Assembly: GCF_008329985.2 (NCBI RefSeq)
Contig: NZ_CP038437.2
Coordinates: 62,001-126,000 of the forward strand
Direction of reading: 5' to 3'
Source of the DNA: Halomonas binhaiensis
GTDB taxonomy: Bacteria; Pseudomonadota; Gammaproteobacteria; Pseudomonadales; Halomonadaceae
Length of the DNA: 64,000 bases
Below the pieces are notes generated by a model, which had not been told where the DNA came from, did no database searches, and saw nothing but the letters and a program-made list of their open reading frames with translations. Position 1 is the first letter of the stretch. Each line of letters opens with the position of its first letter. Below are positions 9,123 through 17,370 of this stretch, piece after piece. A program made the translations under genes and the position numbers.

Positions 9123-9716
9123 TTACAAACTACCCTTGGTAGAGGGCATCTGACCCGCCATGCGCGGATCCTGGGCGGCGGCCATGCGCAGAGCCCGACC
9201 GAAGGCCTTGAAGATAGTTTCGGCCTGGTGGTGAGCATTAAAGCCTTTTAGGTTGTCGATATGCAGTGTAACCCGCGCATGGTTGACGAAGCCCTGGAAG
9301 AACTCCCAGAACAGCTGCGTATCCATGCAGCCGATGTTGGCGCGAGTGAATTCGACATCCATGAACAGGCCAGCGCGCCCGGAGAAATCGATCACGACGC
9401 GTGACAGGGCTTCATCCAGCGGCACATAGGCATGGCCGTAACGATAGATGCCACGCTTGTCGCCGATGGCCTTGTCGAAGGCCTGGCCCAGGGTGATGCC
9501 GAGATCCTCGACAGTATGGTGGTCATCGATATGCAGGTCGCCATTGACCTGCATATCCAGATCGATCATACCGTGTCGGGCGACCTGGTCCAGCATGTGG
9601 TCGAGAAAGGGAACCCCGCTCTCACCGCTCAACTGGCCTTTGCCGTCGAGATTGATGGTAACAGTGATCTGGGTTTCCTTGGTGTCACGGCTGACCGTGG
9701 CGATACGCTCGGACAT
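9123..9716 (-). CDS. hisB: Imidazoleglycerol-phosphate dehydratase
   Basis: 197 residues, the single-function form (dehydratase only, without the histidinol phosphatase domain of E. coli HisB). The ATG at 9716 follows GCAGGAGACGAC; a longer reading to 9764 lacks such a site. Mn-binding motifs [11 protein letters not shown] and [18 protein letters not shown] are present, as is GVPFLDHML. First gene of the his run, divergent from the panZ-like gene across a 150-bp intergenic region that must hold both promoters. Confidence 0.96.
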   Translation of the reverse strand: MSERIATVSRDTKETQITVTINLDGKGQLSGESGVPFLDHMLDQVARHGMIDLDMQVNGDLHIDDHHTVEDLGITLGQAFDKAIGDKRGIYRYGHAYVPLDEALSRVVIDFSGRAGLFMDVEFTRANIGCMDTQLFWEFFQGFVNHARVTLHIDNLKGFNAHHQAETIFKAFGRALRMAAAQDPRMAGQMPSTKGSL

Positions 9717-9867
9717 GTCGTCTCCTGCGCCAGGGCGCATATCGAGAATGGGGTTGCTGTGCAACGCAACACAAGGCAGACATTATAGTGAATCGCTTAC
9801 CCCATCCGCTACAATACGCCCACTCTTGCGGCAGTTCATGTCGCTTCCCGGCCAATGGAGACTGCTT

Positions 9868-10317
9868 ATGCCGGTGACTCTTTATCGCGTCGATCAGCCC
9901 GTCTGGGACGCTGAAGAGCAAGTGCGCATCGACCTGACGCGCATTTATGCCGATGCTCCTGAAAATCGTATCCAGTTATCCCCAGGGGCCTATGTCACCC
10001 AGCACCTGGCCAGGGGCTTCTTCTTGGCTGCCCGCTTCAACGATCGCCTGCTGGGCGCCGTTGCCGTATATGTGGATGGCGATGCCTGGCGTCTATCCGA
10101 TCTTTGCGTGCGCAAGACCACCCGTCGCCGCGGTGTGGGCTCTCGACTGATGGCATTGATCAGCGCCGAAGCTGGCGGCAAGGGAATGCGCCTGAGAGTG
10201 GATTCAGCGCAGCTGGAGGTGGCCGATCAGGTGCTGCTGCAGCGTATGGGATACCACCTTACGCGAACGGGTGACTATTTTGAGCTCGTTTTGCCCACAG
10301 GAGACAGTGGCCGATGA
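9868..10317 (+). CDS. GNAT-fold protein, PanZ/PanM-like
   Basis: 149 residues. The start at 9868 is preceded by GGAGACTGCTT. It has a GNAT acetyl-CoA loop (RKTTRRRGVGSRLM) and an N-terminal RIDLTRIYADAPE segment and FFLAARFNDRLLGAV strand very like PanZ. PanZ is the acetyl-CoA-dependent activator and regulator of PanD maturation in pantothenate synthesis. Whether this protein acts on PanD or is a plain acetyltransferase cannot be told here. It overlaps the asmA start by 4 bp. Confidence 0.75.
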   Translation: MPVTLYRVDQPVWDAEEQVRIDLTRIYADAPENRIQLSPGAYVTQHLARGFFLAARFNDRLLGAVAVYVDGDAWRLSDLCVRKTTRRRGVGSRLMALISAEAGGKGMRLRVDSAQLEVADQVLLQRMGYHLTRTGDYFELVLPTGDSGR

Positions 10318-12698
10318 AACGTTTGTTGAGAACCTTGCTGGCGGTAGTCGGTGTACTCGCTCTGGTGGCGGTTGGGGCCGTGGTCTATGTCTCCACTTTC
10401 TTCGACCTCAATGATCTCAAGCCACGGCTGGTCGAACTGGTTGAAGAGCACTCCGGCCTGGAACTGGAACTGGATGGGCCGCTGAACTGGTCATTTTATC
10501 CACGCTTGGGAGTCAGTGTTTCCCAAGCTGAAGCCTGGTTGCCGCAGCAGCCTGATCAGGCTGCCCCCTTTGCGGCTATCGACCATGCATCTGTCAGTCT
10601 GGCATTTGCCCCGTTGTTGAAAGGTGTGGTCGCGGTTGATGGCCTGACTCTGGATGGCCTGAGCCTCAATCTCAAGCGCGATGAACAGGGCAATGGCAAC
10701 TGGGAAACGCTGCTTGAGCGCCTGGAAGGAAAGGGCGAGGGCGCCGAAAAGGCACTGGCCCCCGCCAGCGCCGGCCCTAGCTTTTCCAGTGGCAGATTCT
10801 CGGTGGCGCTCAACATTGCCAGTGTGGATGTGTTGAACGGAACCCTGCGGCTGGCCGATGCCAAGACCGGGCGTGACTGGCTGGCCGAAGACCTCAAGGT
10901 AAATGGCACCAACGTCAATCCGACGTCGGCTTTCCCTGTCACATCATCTTTTGTGCTCAAGTCATTTGATCAGGGGGCGAAGGGGCAGCAACAAGAAGGG
11001 CAGCAGGAAGGCCAAAAGCAGGGGGAGCAAGAGAATGGCAGCCCCCTACTGGAAAGCAGTGTCAAGCTGACTGGCCAGGTTGCCCTTGGCCTGGTGGACA
11101 AGCGTTATGCGCTGACGGACTTTTCCTTGCAGACCGATACCCTTCTGGAGGGGGACAGTGCCAGCCAGAAGGCGACCCTGGTCGGCAACAAGCTGGTGCT
11201 GGATCTGAACCAGCAGCGCTTGCTGCTGCGCGGCGGTGTGCTTGATGGTTCTGTGCTCGATCCGCGCCTGGGGGAAAAGCCGGTCGATCTCTCCCTGGCC
11301 TTCCAGCTGGAGTCCGACCTTGCCGAGGACACAGCGCAATTGCGTGACATGGCGTTGACCGGCCCGGATGGCCTGTCCCTGCGAGGTAATCTCAACGTTG
11401 CCGACCTGACCGGTGAACCGAGCTACGATGGTCAGCTGCGCCTGGCTCCCATGTCGTTGCGTCCCTGGTTGACGCGGATGAATGCGCTACCTGACATGGC
11501 AAGTTCCGACGCCTTGTCGGAAGTGGCCCTGACCAGCCCTGTGAAGGGCAGCGTGGATGAGATGACTCTCAAGGGCCTGACGCTGGTTCTGGACGATCAG
11601 ACGTTCAGCGGTAACCTGGCAGCGCGCTTCGATGGTGGCAGCCTGAGTGTCGACCTGGAAGGCGAGGGCCTGGACCTCGACAGCTACTTGCCTCCGGCGG
11701 ATGAATCCCAGGGCGAAGCGACGGCAAGTATTCCAGGCATTTCTGCCGCCATTGCCCAGGATGAGACGAGCGCGATTCTTCCGGCTGAATGGTTGGCGAA
11801 GGTTGAAGAAGACGTGGACCTTGCGCTTGGGAAACTGATTCTCGGTGGGCAGACATACGAGGATGTCATTCTCAAGACCCAGGGCAAGGATGGAAAGCAT
11901 CGCCTTACCCAGTTCGATGCGGACTTTCATGAAGGCAAGCTACAGGCGACGGGGGAGCTGGACGCCACGGACAAACCACTGAAGTGGAAGCTGGTGCCCA
12001 AGGTTCAGGGCGTCCGCCTAGCGCCGTTGCTGGTCTCGCTGGGGGAGGATCCGGCTCCCTTGGCAGGTCGGCTTGATGCCGAGGGTGAATTTACTTCGCG
12101 TGGCAATGCATCGCATGAGCTGGTGCGTCATTTGAATGGCACCCTGAAAACGCAGATCAAGGAAGGCAGCATTCCGCGGGCTAATATTTCCCGCCAGCTG
12201 TGCTCCGCAGTGGCCAGCCTGGAAGGCGAGTCCACCACTCGAGAGTGGAGTGAGAACACTCGCTTCGAGGACATCAGTGCCACCTTCGATATTCGTGACG
12301 GCGTCGCGCACAACGAAGATCTGTTGATCACACTGCCGGGCATTGAAATGAGTGGCCAGGGTCAGCTGGATCTCGGTTCCAGGGTGTTTGAGGCCACAGG
12401 CGCAGGGCACTTTGTGGATACCGCCGATGCGGCCTGCAGTGTCAATCCTCGTCTGACCAAGCTGGAGTTCCCGGTGCGCTGCGAGGGCACTCTGGGTACG
12501 GACAGCAATGAATGGTGCTCCTTCGACACCGATGCTTTCCGTCATAACCTCGGCCGCCTGGCTGGGGACGAAGCCAAGGGCGAGGCTCAGGAGAAGCTTG
12601 AAGAGCGCCTTGATAAAGAGCTGGAAAAACTCGATGAACGTATTGGCGATGATGCCAGCAAGGAACTTCGTGACGCAGTACGTGGTCTATTCAATTGA
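10314..12698 (+). CDS. asmA: AsmA-family envelope protein
   Basis: 794 residues. One N-terminal membrane segment (LLAVVGVLALVAVGAVVYVS) anchors a long periplasmic part with the N-terminal AsmA pattern (LVEEHSGLELELDGPLNWSFYPRLGVSVSQAEAW) and the C-terminal pattern (SIPRANISRQLCSAVASLEG, GIEMSGQGQLDLGSR, RCEGTLG). AsmA-like proteins are long beta-groove bridges thought to carry phospholipid between the membranes. A Gln/Glu/Gly-rich insert (about residues 222-243) and a charged coiled C-terminal tail (EKLEERLDKELEKLDERIG) are local additions. A terminator follows. Confidence 0.92.
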   Translation: MKRLLRTLLAVVGVLALVAVGAVVYVSTFFDLNDLKPRLVELVEEHSGLELELDGPLNWSFYPRLGVSVSQAEAWLPQQPDQAAPFAAIDHASVSLAFAPLLKGVVAVDGLTLDGLSLNLKRDEQGNGNWETLLERLEGKGEGAEKALAPASAGPSFSSGRFSVALNIASVDVLNGTLRLADAKTGRDWLAEDLKVNGTNVNPTSAFPVTSSFVLKSFDQGAKGQQQEGQQEGQKQGEQENGSPLLESSVKLTGQVALGLVDKRYALTDFSLQTDTLLEGDSASQKATLVGNKLVLDLNQQRLLLRGGVLDGSVLDPRLGEKPVDLSLAFQLESDLAEDTAQLRDMALTGPDGLSLRGNLNVADLTGEPSYDGQLRLAPMSLRPWLTRMNALPDMASSDALSEVALTSPVKGSVDEMTLKGLTLVLDDQTFSGNLAARFDGGSLSVDLEGEGLDLDSYLPPADESQGEATASIPGISAAIAQDETSAILPAEWLAKVEEDVDLALGKLILGGQTYEDVILKTQGKDGKHRLTQFDADFHEGKLQATGELDATDKPLKWKLVPKVQGVRLAPLLVSLGEDPAPLAGRLDAEGEFTSRGNASHELVRHLNGTLKTQIKEGSIPRANISRQLCSAVASLEGESTTREWSENTRFEDISATFDIRDGVAHNEDLLITLPGIEMSGQGQLDLGSRVFEATGAGHFVDTADAACSVNPRLTKLEFPVRCEGTLGTDSNEWCSFDTDAFRHNLGRLAGDEAKGEAQEKLEERLDKELEKLDERIGDDASKELRDAVRGLFN

Positions 12699-12719
12699 GC
12701 ACCAAGCAAGCCAGTCCCT

Positions 12720-12748
12720 GCGCCGACAGCCATGTCGGCGCTTTTTTT
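12720..12748 (+). terminator. Rho-independent terminator after asmA
   Basis: A perfect 9-bp GC-rich stem (12720-12728/12733-12741), 4-nt loop and seven T residues (12742-12748). It separates the panZ-like/asmA unit from mutY. Confidence 0.92.
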
Positions 12749-12790
12749 CGTGCGTGCTGAACACTGCGCGAGGATAAGTGCAGGTCCCCT

Positions 12791-13909
12791 ATGACAAATA
12801 TTTCTTCCGTGAATGATGGCTCCGGTGCTGCTTTGCCGGTGCTCGACCGTGACACCTTTGCCAAGCGCCTGCTGGATTGGTTCGATGTACATGGCCGCCA
12901 TGACCTGCCCTGGCAGCAGCAACGCACGCCCTACCGGGTCTGGGTATCGGAAATCATGCTGCAGCAGACCCAGGTGGCCACCGTGATTCCCTATTTCGAG
13001 CGCTTCATGGAGCGCTTCCCCGATGTGTCATCTCTGGCCCAGGCCAGCCAGGACGAAGTGCTGCACCTGTGGACCGGGCTTGGGTACTACGCGCGGGGGC
13101 GAAATCTGCACAAGGCAGCTCAGGTCGTAGTGGCCGAGCATGCGGGAAAGTTTCCTGTGGATAGCCTTGACGCCATGGCGGCACTGCCAGGCATCGGACG
13201 CTCAACGGCTGGAGCCATCATCGCTCAGAGCACCGGCCAGCGTGCGGTGATCCTGGATGGTAACGTCAAGCGCGTCTTGACTCGTCTGCACGCCCAGCAA
13301 GGCTGGCCTGGCCGACCAGCAGTGGAACGTGGGCTCTGGCAGTTGGCCGAACACTATACGCCTGCCGAACGAGTCGTGGATTTCACCCAGGCGATGATGG
13401 ACCTGGGGGCAACCCTATGTCGCCGCGGCAAGCCGGACTGCGAGCGTTGTCCTTTTGCTGATGTGTGCATTGCCCATGCCCGAGGGGAAGAGAAACGCTT
13501 CCCCGGGTCCAAGCCGAAAAAAAGCATCCCGGTGCGTACTACTCGGATGCTGGTGCTGAGTGATTCCCAAGGACGCATTCTGCTTGAGCAACGCCCGGCA
13601 GAGGGACTGTGGGGAGGCTTGTGGATCCTTCCGCAATTCGACTCGGATGCCGAGATTGACACCTGGCTGGCCCAGCATGCCCCGGGAGCCCTACGCTCAG
13701 CAGCGTGGGCGTCCTTTACCCATGTGTTCAGTCATTTTCGCCTGGAGATCACCCCAGTGCCCGCGCAGGTGGAGCAACTGAACAGCGTGGCCGAGACTCG
13801 CATGTGGTACGACCCCGAAGCCCCGGCTGCCATCGGCCTGGCTGCACCGGTGAAGAAACTACTGGGTTCGCTGGCGCCTTTCACCCTGAGCCAGCCGCCT
13901 TCGGCATGA
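12791..13909 (+). CDS. mutY: A/G-specific adenine glycosylase
   Basis: 372 residues; removes adenine mispaired with 8-oxoguanine. The helix-hairpin-helix and catalytic region reads [16 protein letters not shown] followed by [15 protein letters not shown]. The iron-sulfur ligands are [17 protein letters not shown] (Cx6Cx2Cx5C). The C-terminal NUDIX-like 8-oxoG recognition domain ([20 protein letters not shown]) is present. It sits 118 bp before yggX, the mutY-yggX order typical of gammaproteobacteria. Confidence 0.97.
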   Translation: MTNISSVNDGSGAALPVLDRDTFAKRLLDWFDVHGRHDLPWQQQRTPYRVWVSEIMLQQTQVATVIPYFERFMERFPDVSSLAQASQDEVLHLWTGLGYYARGRNLHKAAQVVVAEHAGKFPVDSLDAMAALPGIGRSTAGAIIAQSTGQRAVILDGNVKRVLTRLHAQQGWPGRPAVERGLWQLAEHYTPAERVVDFTQAMMDLGATLCRRGKPDCERCPFADVCIAHARGEEKRFPGSKPKKSIPVRTTRMLVLSDSQGRILLEQRPAEGLWGGLWILPQFDSDAEIDTWLAQHAPGALRSAAWASFTHVFSHFRLEITPVPAQVEQLNSVAETRMWYDPEAPAAIGLAAPVKKLLGSLAPFTLSQPPSA

Positions 13910-14026
13910 ATGGCAGGGGCGTGAGCGGGAGGAAGAGAGCGTCGCTCACTGATATCCTGCTCCCCAAACTGTATATCTCCATATCACGCATTCTGAATTG
14001 CCCTGTCTATATATGAGGAGCCACCC

Positions 14027-14299
14027 ATGAGCCAGACGGTTTTCTGCCGCAAGTACCAACAGGAGCTCGACGCCCTGCCGTTTCCACCGCTGCCCGGCAA
14101 GAAAGGCCAGGAGATACAAGCGACGGTTTCCCAGAAGGCCTGGCAGGAGTGGCAGGCACTGCAGACTCGCCTGATCAACGAGAAGCACCTCAATATGCTC
14201 GATCCTGCCGCCCGGGAATATCTGATGGAGCAGATGGAACGCTTCCTCGACAATCAGGAAACTGACCAGGCTGAGGGCTATGTACCTCGCGATCAGTAA
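14027..14299 (+). CDS. yggX: Probable Fe(2+)-trafficking protein
   Basis: 90 residues, the usual YggX length; starts with [20 protein letters not shown], containing the conserved Cys, then [19 protein letters not shown] and [17 protein letters not shown]. YggX protects Fe-S proteins and supports MutY function under oxidative stress in enterobacteria. The start follows ATGAGGAGCCACCC. It lies just upstream of the tRNA cluster. Confidence 0.96.
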   Translation: MSQTVFCRKYQQELDALPFPPLPGKKGQEIQATVSQKAWQEWQALQTRLINEKHLNMLDPAAREYLMEQMERFLDNQETDQAEGYVPRDQ

Positions 14300-14346
14300 T
14301 GAAGGATGTCTTTCACCCCATCGCCATCTTTTTGAAAGGAAAGGGG

Positions 14347-14375
14347 TTGACGGAAAGAACCGCTTAGGGTTTAAT
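14347..14375 (+). promoter_or_regulatory. Sigma70 promoter of the tRNA cluster
   Basis: TTGACG (14347-14352), 17-bp spacer, TTTAAT (14370-14375), then a GC-rich discriminator ACGCGGCG before the first tRNA. The GC-rich discriminator fits stringent control of stable RNA. Confidence 0.75.
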
Positions 14376-14392
14376 ACGCGGCGTTGGCAAGG

Positions 14393-14468
14393 GGCCAGAT
14401 AGCTCAGTCGGTAGAGCAGGGGATTGAAAATCCCCGTGTCGGCGGTTCGATTCCGTCTCTGGCCACCA
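14393..14468 (+). tRNA. tRNA-Phe (GAA)
   Basis: 76 nt. The acceptor GGCCAGA pairs with TCTGGCC, the anticodon loop holds GAA (ATTGAAAAT), the T-arm is GGTTCGATTCC, and CCA is encoded. First of three tRNAs in one transcript. Confidence 0.97.
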
Positions 14469-14475
14469 ACTTTGC

Positions 14476-14550
14476 TGGGGTATCGCCAAGTGGTAAGGCA
14501 CCGGTTTTTGGTATCGGCATTCGGAGGTTCGAATCCTCCTACCCCAGCCA
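14476..14550 (+). tRNA. tRNA-Gln (TTG)
   Basis: 75 nt, starting TGGGGTA and ending TACCCCAGCCA with encoded CCA. The anticodon loop TTTTTGGT gives TTG. The T-arm GGTTCGAATCC is normal. Seven bases after tRNA-Phe. Confidence 0.95.
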
Positions 14551-14613
14551 CGCCAACCCTATTTTAGGGTGCTGGGAAGCAGTACCATCAGCAAGTGTTA
14601 GGTGCGTTCAAGA

Positions 14614-14689
<76 letters not shown>

Positions 14690-14728
14690 TACTGAAAGCC
14701 CTTTAGTTTCAATCGCTTGCTGAATATC

Positions 14729-14755
14729 AAAAACCGCCTTCTAGGCGGTTTTTTT
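14729..14755 (+). terminator. Rho-independent terminator of the tRNA cluster (attL copy)
   Basis: AACCGCC / GGCGGTT stem with a CTTCTA-type loop, preceded by A-run and followed by seven T. The same terminator is repeated at attR, so the phage carries tRNA end plus terminator. Confidence 0.93.
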
Positions 14756-14812
14756 GTGCGTGCGTAACAGTTGTGCGTAACACTCATACCTTTTTCTGTT
14801 CTTCCTAGAGCC

Positions 14813-15103
14813 CTATGTCGAAGTGCTTCTACTTCGTTCAAACATCTCCAGGATCTTCACTATCCCCAAGACACTCGATGATTGTATGTCCTTGAATGTA
14901 CTCCATGAGTTCCGCAAAGGCGCCGGGGCATAAGTCTCTTTCCTTTCTTCAGTCCAAAAGTCCAGGTCAATGAGCTGTATGTTGTCAGGATCGTCAGGAT
15001 CGCAGAGACACACTCTCACACATGAATCAGATACATTGGACGTGTTGAGGACTATCCAAGTGTCTTCAATTTCGGAAGGGACAAAGTCGAAGGAATGAGT
15101 CAA
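14813..15103 (-). CDS. Hypothetical protein after integrase
   Basis: 96 residues, acidic, rich in Asp and Ser (CLCDPDDPDNIQLIDLDFW), no membrane segment. Its ATG overlaps the integrase stop as ATGA (15100-15103), which argues for a real, translationally coupled gene rather than chance. I do not recognise the family. The position between int and attL is a usual place for small phage cargo or directionality genes, but nothing DNA-binding is visible. Confidence 0.5.
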   Translation of the reverse strand: MTHSFDFVPSEIEDTWIVLNTSNVSDSCVRVCLCDPDDPDNIQLIDLDFWTEERKETYAPAPLRNSWSTFKDIQSSSVLGIVKILEMFERSRSTST

Positions 15104-16266
15104 CGGTTATCACCTGGGTGCGAAACAAATGGAATGCTTAGATCGTATACGTCTAGCATAGCTGCGGAACGGTGACCGCTGGCTTCCTGTTTGTCATGTC
15201 GGGTGCCCTGGGTGTCAGTAATACCTCGGCGCTTGAGGTCGTGCAGGCCAAACCTTTCCTCTTTGCTGATTACCTCTTCCTCGATAGCCATCTTGATCAG
15301 CCGTTGCCAAGCGGTGTCGAGACTCGACTTGCGCAACTCGCCGCCATCGGCAGCAATGATTAACAGTCGACGTTCAGGTAGTGTGGGAATGGCTGTACTT
15401 CGAGCGCTCCAGATCCTTGAACGAAGGTCAGTGGCGGCCTGCCATGCAGCACGTAGGCGCGGATACCAGCGCACGATATTGTCGCGGCTACCCTTGCGCC
15501 GATTGGTCATCACGCCCTCAGTGATGGCATTGGCATCGGTCAAGGTGACAATCTCGATGCCGCGTAGTCGGCAGATGTATGCCAGTTCCATGACGATCCA
15601 CAGATAGGGTGCGCAGGCACCTTTTTCGCCGCGGCTACGCTGGCCACGCTCTCGAGCAAAGGCAGTCAGCCGTTCAATGGTGTCGAGCTCCGGCAGGCGG
15701 CGTAGGCGACGCTCCTTGGCCGACTCCACGCCCTGGGCGGGGTTGCTGTCGCAATAGCCACGATTGATGCCCCACCGAAACAGTCTGCGCAGGTAGCGCA
15801 GTAAGTGGTTTGCCTTGGCTGGAGTGCCCTCGGCAGCGATCTTGTCGACGATGCGTTGGACCAGGGCCGGTTTGAAATGACGGGTGGCTAGGTCACCCAG
15901 GGGCTTGCCCAGCTTGGTCGGCATGTTCAGCGCCAGATCACGACAGTAGTCGTAGTCCTTGCGCGTCTTGACCTCGAGGTTCTTGTACTGAGCCGACTGA
16001 TGGAACTGGTCCGCTAAATATCGAAGTGTCTCCCGATCGATGCCCTGTCTTTGCTCCATGATTCGATGGAGCTCCGAGAGCGTAGCCTGGGCATCGGCGA
16101 TATTGCTACGACGCTGACGCCCAGCACCGTCTCGGGAAAGCGCGTACCAGCGGCCTCTCCCTCGGGGGTCAAAATAGACCCCCTTGGGTAACCGTGATTG
16201 GTCGATGTGCTTGGGAATGGTATCGCTCTGGCGGCGTCGAGTACCTTCCAGTTTCTTGCCGGTCAT
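15100..16266 (-). CDS. int: Tyrosine-type site-specific integrase
   Basis: 388 residues. The catalytic set of the tyrosine recombinase family is visible: Arg235 in CRLRGIE, His342 in LHDLKRRG with the following Arg, His365 in SGHRS and the nucleophile Tyr374 in LDVYDL. The N-terminal arm-binding region and a core-binding region (about 75-180) precede it. It lies next to attL and should catalyse integration into tRNA-Thr. The start overlaps the stop of the DUF4224 gene (ATGA). Confidence 0.95.
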   Translation of the reverse strand: MTGKKLEGTRRRQSDTIPKHIDQSRLPKGVYFDPRGRGRWYALSRDGAGRQRRSNIADAQATLSELHRIMEQRQGIDRETLRYLADQFHQSAQYKNLEVKTRKDYDYCRDLALNMPTKLGKPLGDLATRHFKPALVQRIVDKIAAEGTPAKANHLLRYLRRLFRWGINRGYCDSNPAQGVESAKERRLRRLPELDTIERLTAFARERGQRSRGEKGACAPYLWIVMELAYICRLRGIEIVTLTDANAITEGVMTNRRKGSRDNIVRWYPRLRAAWQAATDLRSRIWSARSTAIPTLPERRLLIIAADGGELRKSSLDTAWQRLIKMAIEEEVISKEERFGLHDLKRRGITDTQGTRHDKQEASGHRSAAMLDVYDLSIPFVSHPGDNR

Positions 16267-16478
16267 ATGATCTGCCTTGCGTCCAGGTCATCATCATTGG
16301 CGTTCTGAATGAGTCCTCCGGCCTGGTTGATCAGGTCGATGGTGGTCCAGGGTCCGGAGCGCCCATTGAACACCCTCACGCCCTGTTCGCGCAGGCAGCG
16401 GGCGACGTCGCCGGGACGCTGGTAGCCGGTAATCTGCTTTAGGTCCTCACAGGACAGCACAGTCTGCTGGCTGATCAT
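16263..16478 (-). CDS. DUF4224 small protein upstream of integrase
   Basis: 71 residues from the ATG at 16478. The segment LSCEDLKQITGYQRPGDVARCLREQG, with the VFNGRSGPW turn, matches the DUF4224 pattern, which is a common small partner directly upstream of phage integrases and may act as an excisionase-like DNA-binding protein. It overlaps int by 4 bp and the upstream gene by 4 bp, so the early operon is tightly packed. Confidence 0.7.
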   Translation of the reverse strand: MISQQTVLSCEDLKQITGYQRPGDVARCLREQGVRVFNGRSGPWTTIDLINQAGGLIQNANDDDLDARQII

Positions 16479-16711
16479 GTCAGTGGCCCCTTCTCCAGTT
16501 GCTTGAGTGCCTTGCGTGCAGCCGTAGCGAAGACCTTGCGGTGGCTGACCTTCTCGACGCAAGTGGCATCGAGGCGGATCAGGGCAGCTGCACAGATCTC
16601 GAGGGTGTACGCTGGGCCTTCACGCTGGAGCATCAGCGTCAGGCTGACACAGGCGTCCTGGGCACTGGTATGAACCAAGCTGCTGATACGCTCACGTTTG
16701 GCATCATGCAT
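16475..16711 (-). CDS. Hypothetical early phage protein
   Basis: 78 residues starting MHDAKRERISSLVHTSAQDA, mostly helical, slightly basic at both ends (KVFATAARKALKQLEKG). The start choice at 16711 sits 8 bp inside the end of the zinc-finger gene and keeps the operon spacing. No recognised domain. Confidence 0.6.
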   Translation of the reverse strand: MHDAKRERISSLVHTSAQDACVSLTLMLQREGPAYTLEICAAALIRLDATCVEKVSHRKVFATAARKALKQLEKGPLT

Positions 16712-16925
16712 GTCGATACCTCCCGGCATTCTTTTCGCGGATACCCTGGCACTCAATACAAGTGGTCGCCCAGGGCGCGGCCTGGCGACGAGCGGCAGGG
16801 ATCTCGCACCCGCACTCTTCACATTCATCATTTGCTGCCATGGTGTCTGGTAGGCGGCACGTGGCCATGGCACGTTCCATGCGGCGTTCCATCAGGTCGC
16901 TGGCAATGTCGGCGATATCAGCCAT
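16704..16925 (-). CDS. TraR/DksA-type zinc finger protein
   Basis: 73 residues. It has an N-terminal helical hairpin (IADIASDLMERRMERAMA) and a four-Cys zinc finger (CEECGCEIPAARR..., then TTCIECQ). This is the short phage TraR/DksA layout found in P2-like early operons. Such proteins can bind the RNA polymerase secondary channel; for P2-like phages the role is not established. Overlaps both neighbours by a few bases. Confidence 0.85.
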   Translation of the reverse strand: MADIADIASDLMERRMERAMATCRLPDTMAANDECEECGCEIPAARRQAAPWATTCIECQGIREKNAGRYRHA

Positions 16926-17139
16926 TGGCGAGTTCCTTCTCAGGGATAGCGGGGTGGTAAGCGATTCGATAGCCACGGCTCCACAGGGGAAACCACAGCA
17001 GCCAGGCAACTGCAGAACGCACAGGTCGGCCCGCACGACGCGAGGCAAAACGCTGCATGGCCAAGCTCTGGCTGGTGGCAGTGCTGTAGGGATCGACCCG
17101 GCCTTGCGGGTCGAACACCATGAAGAAGCGATCATTCAT
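16918..17139 (-). CDS. Hypothetical early phage protein
   Basis: 73 residues starting MNDRFFMVFDPQGRVDPYSTATSQSL (split here for length: the first 12 are polar/aromatic). It is basic in the middle (RFASRRAGRPVR) and followed by one hydrophobic aromatic stretch (AVAWLLWFPLWS). It may be membrane-associated. It overlaps both adjacent genes by 8 bp, consistent with a real operon member. No family recognised. Confidence 0.55.
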   Translation of the reverse strand: MNDRFFMVFDPQGRVDPYSTATSQSLAMQRFASRRAGRPVRSAVAWLLWFPLWSRGYRIAYHPAIPEKELANG

Positions 17140-17347
17140 GGATGCGCTCCTGGATAGCCTGGCTATCCCGATAGGCACAGCGGTGCTCCTCAAGGGCAGT
17201 GCGCAGCGCTTCTTCGCTGTCGAAGGCAATGACCATGGCGTAGCGGTGACGGACCTGGCCGTTGTCCTCGGACAGGACGGCCAGCTCTCCAGCATCCTGC
17301 AGAATGCCGTGAGGAACAGATTGGTTAACGTGGTGTTGTGTATGCAT
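17132..17347 (-). CDS. Hypothetical early phage protein
   Basis: 71 residues from the ATG at 17347 (preceded by AGGGAGAAGAAC). Sequence ends RTALEEHRCAYRDSQAIQER, with a central RYAMVIAFDSEEALRTAL unit suggesting a small alpha/beta fold. No family recognised. Lies 24 bp downstream of the gpA stop. Confidence 0.6.
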   Translation of the reverse strand: MHTQHHVNQSVPHGILQDAGELAVLSEDNGQVRHRYAMVIAFDSEEALRTALEEHRCAYRDSQAIQERIHE

Positions 17348-17370
17348 GTTCTTCTCCCTGTCGTATTGGC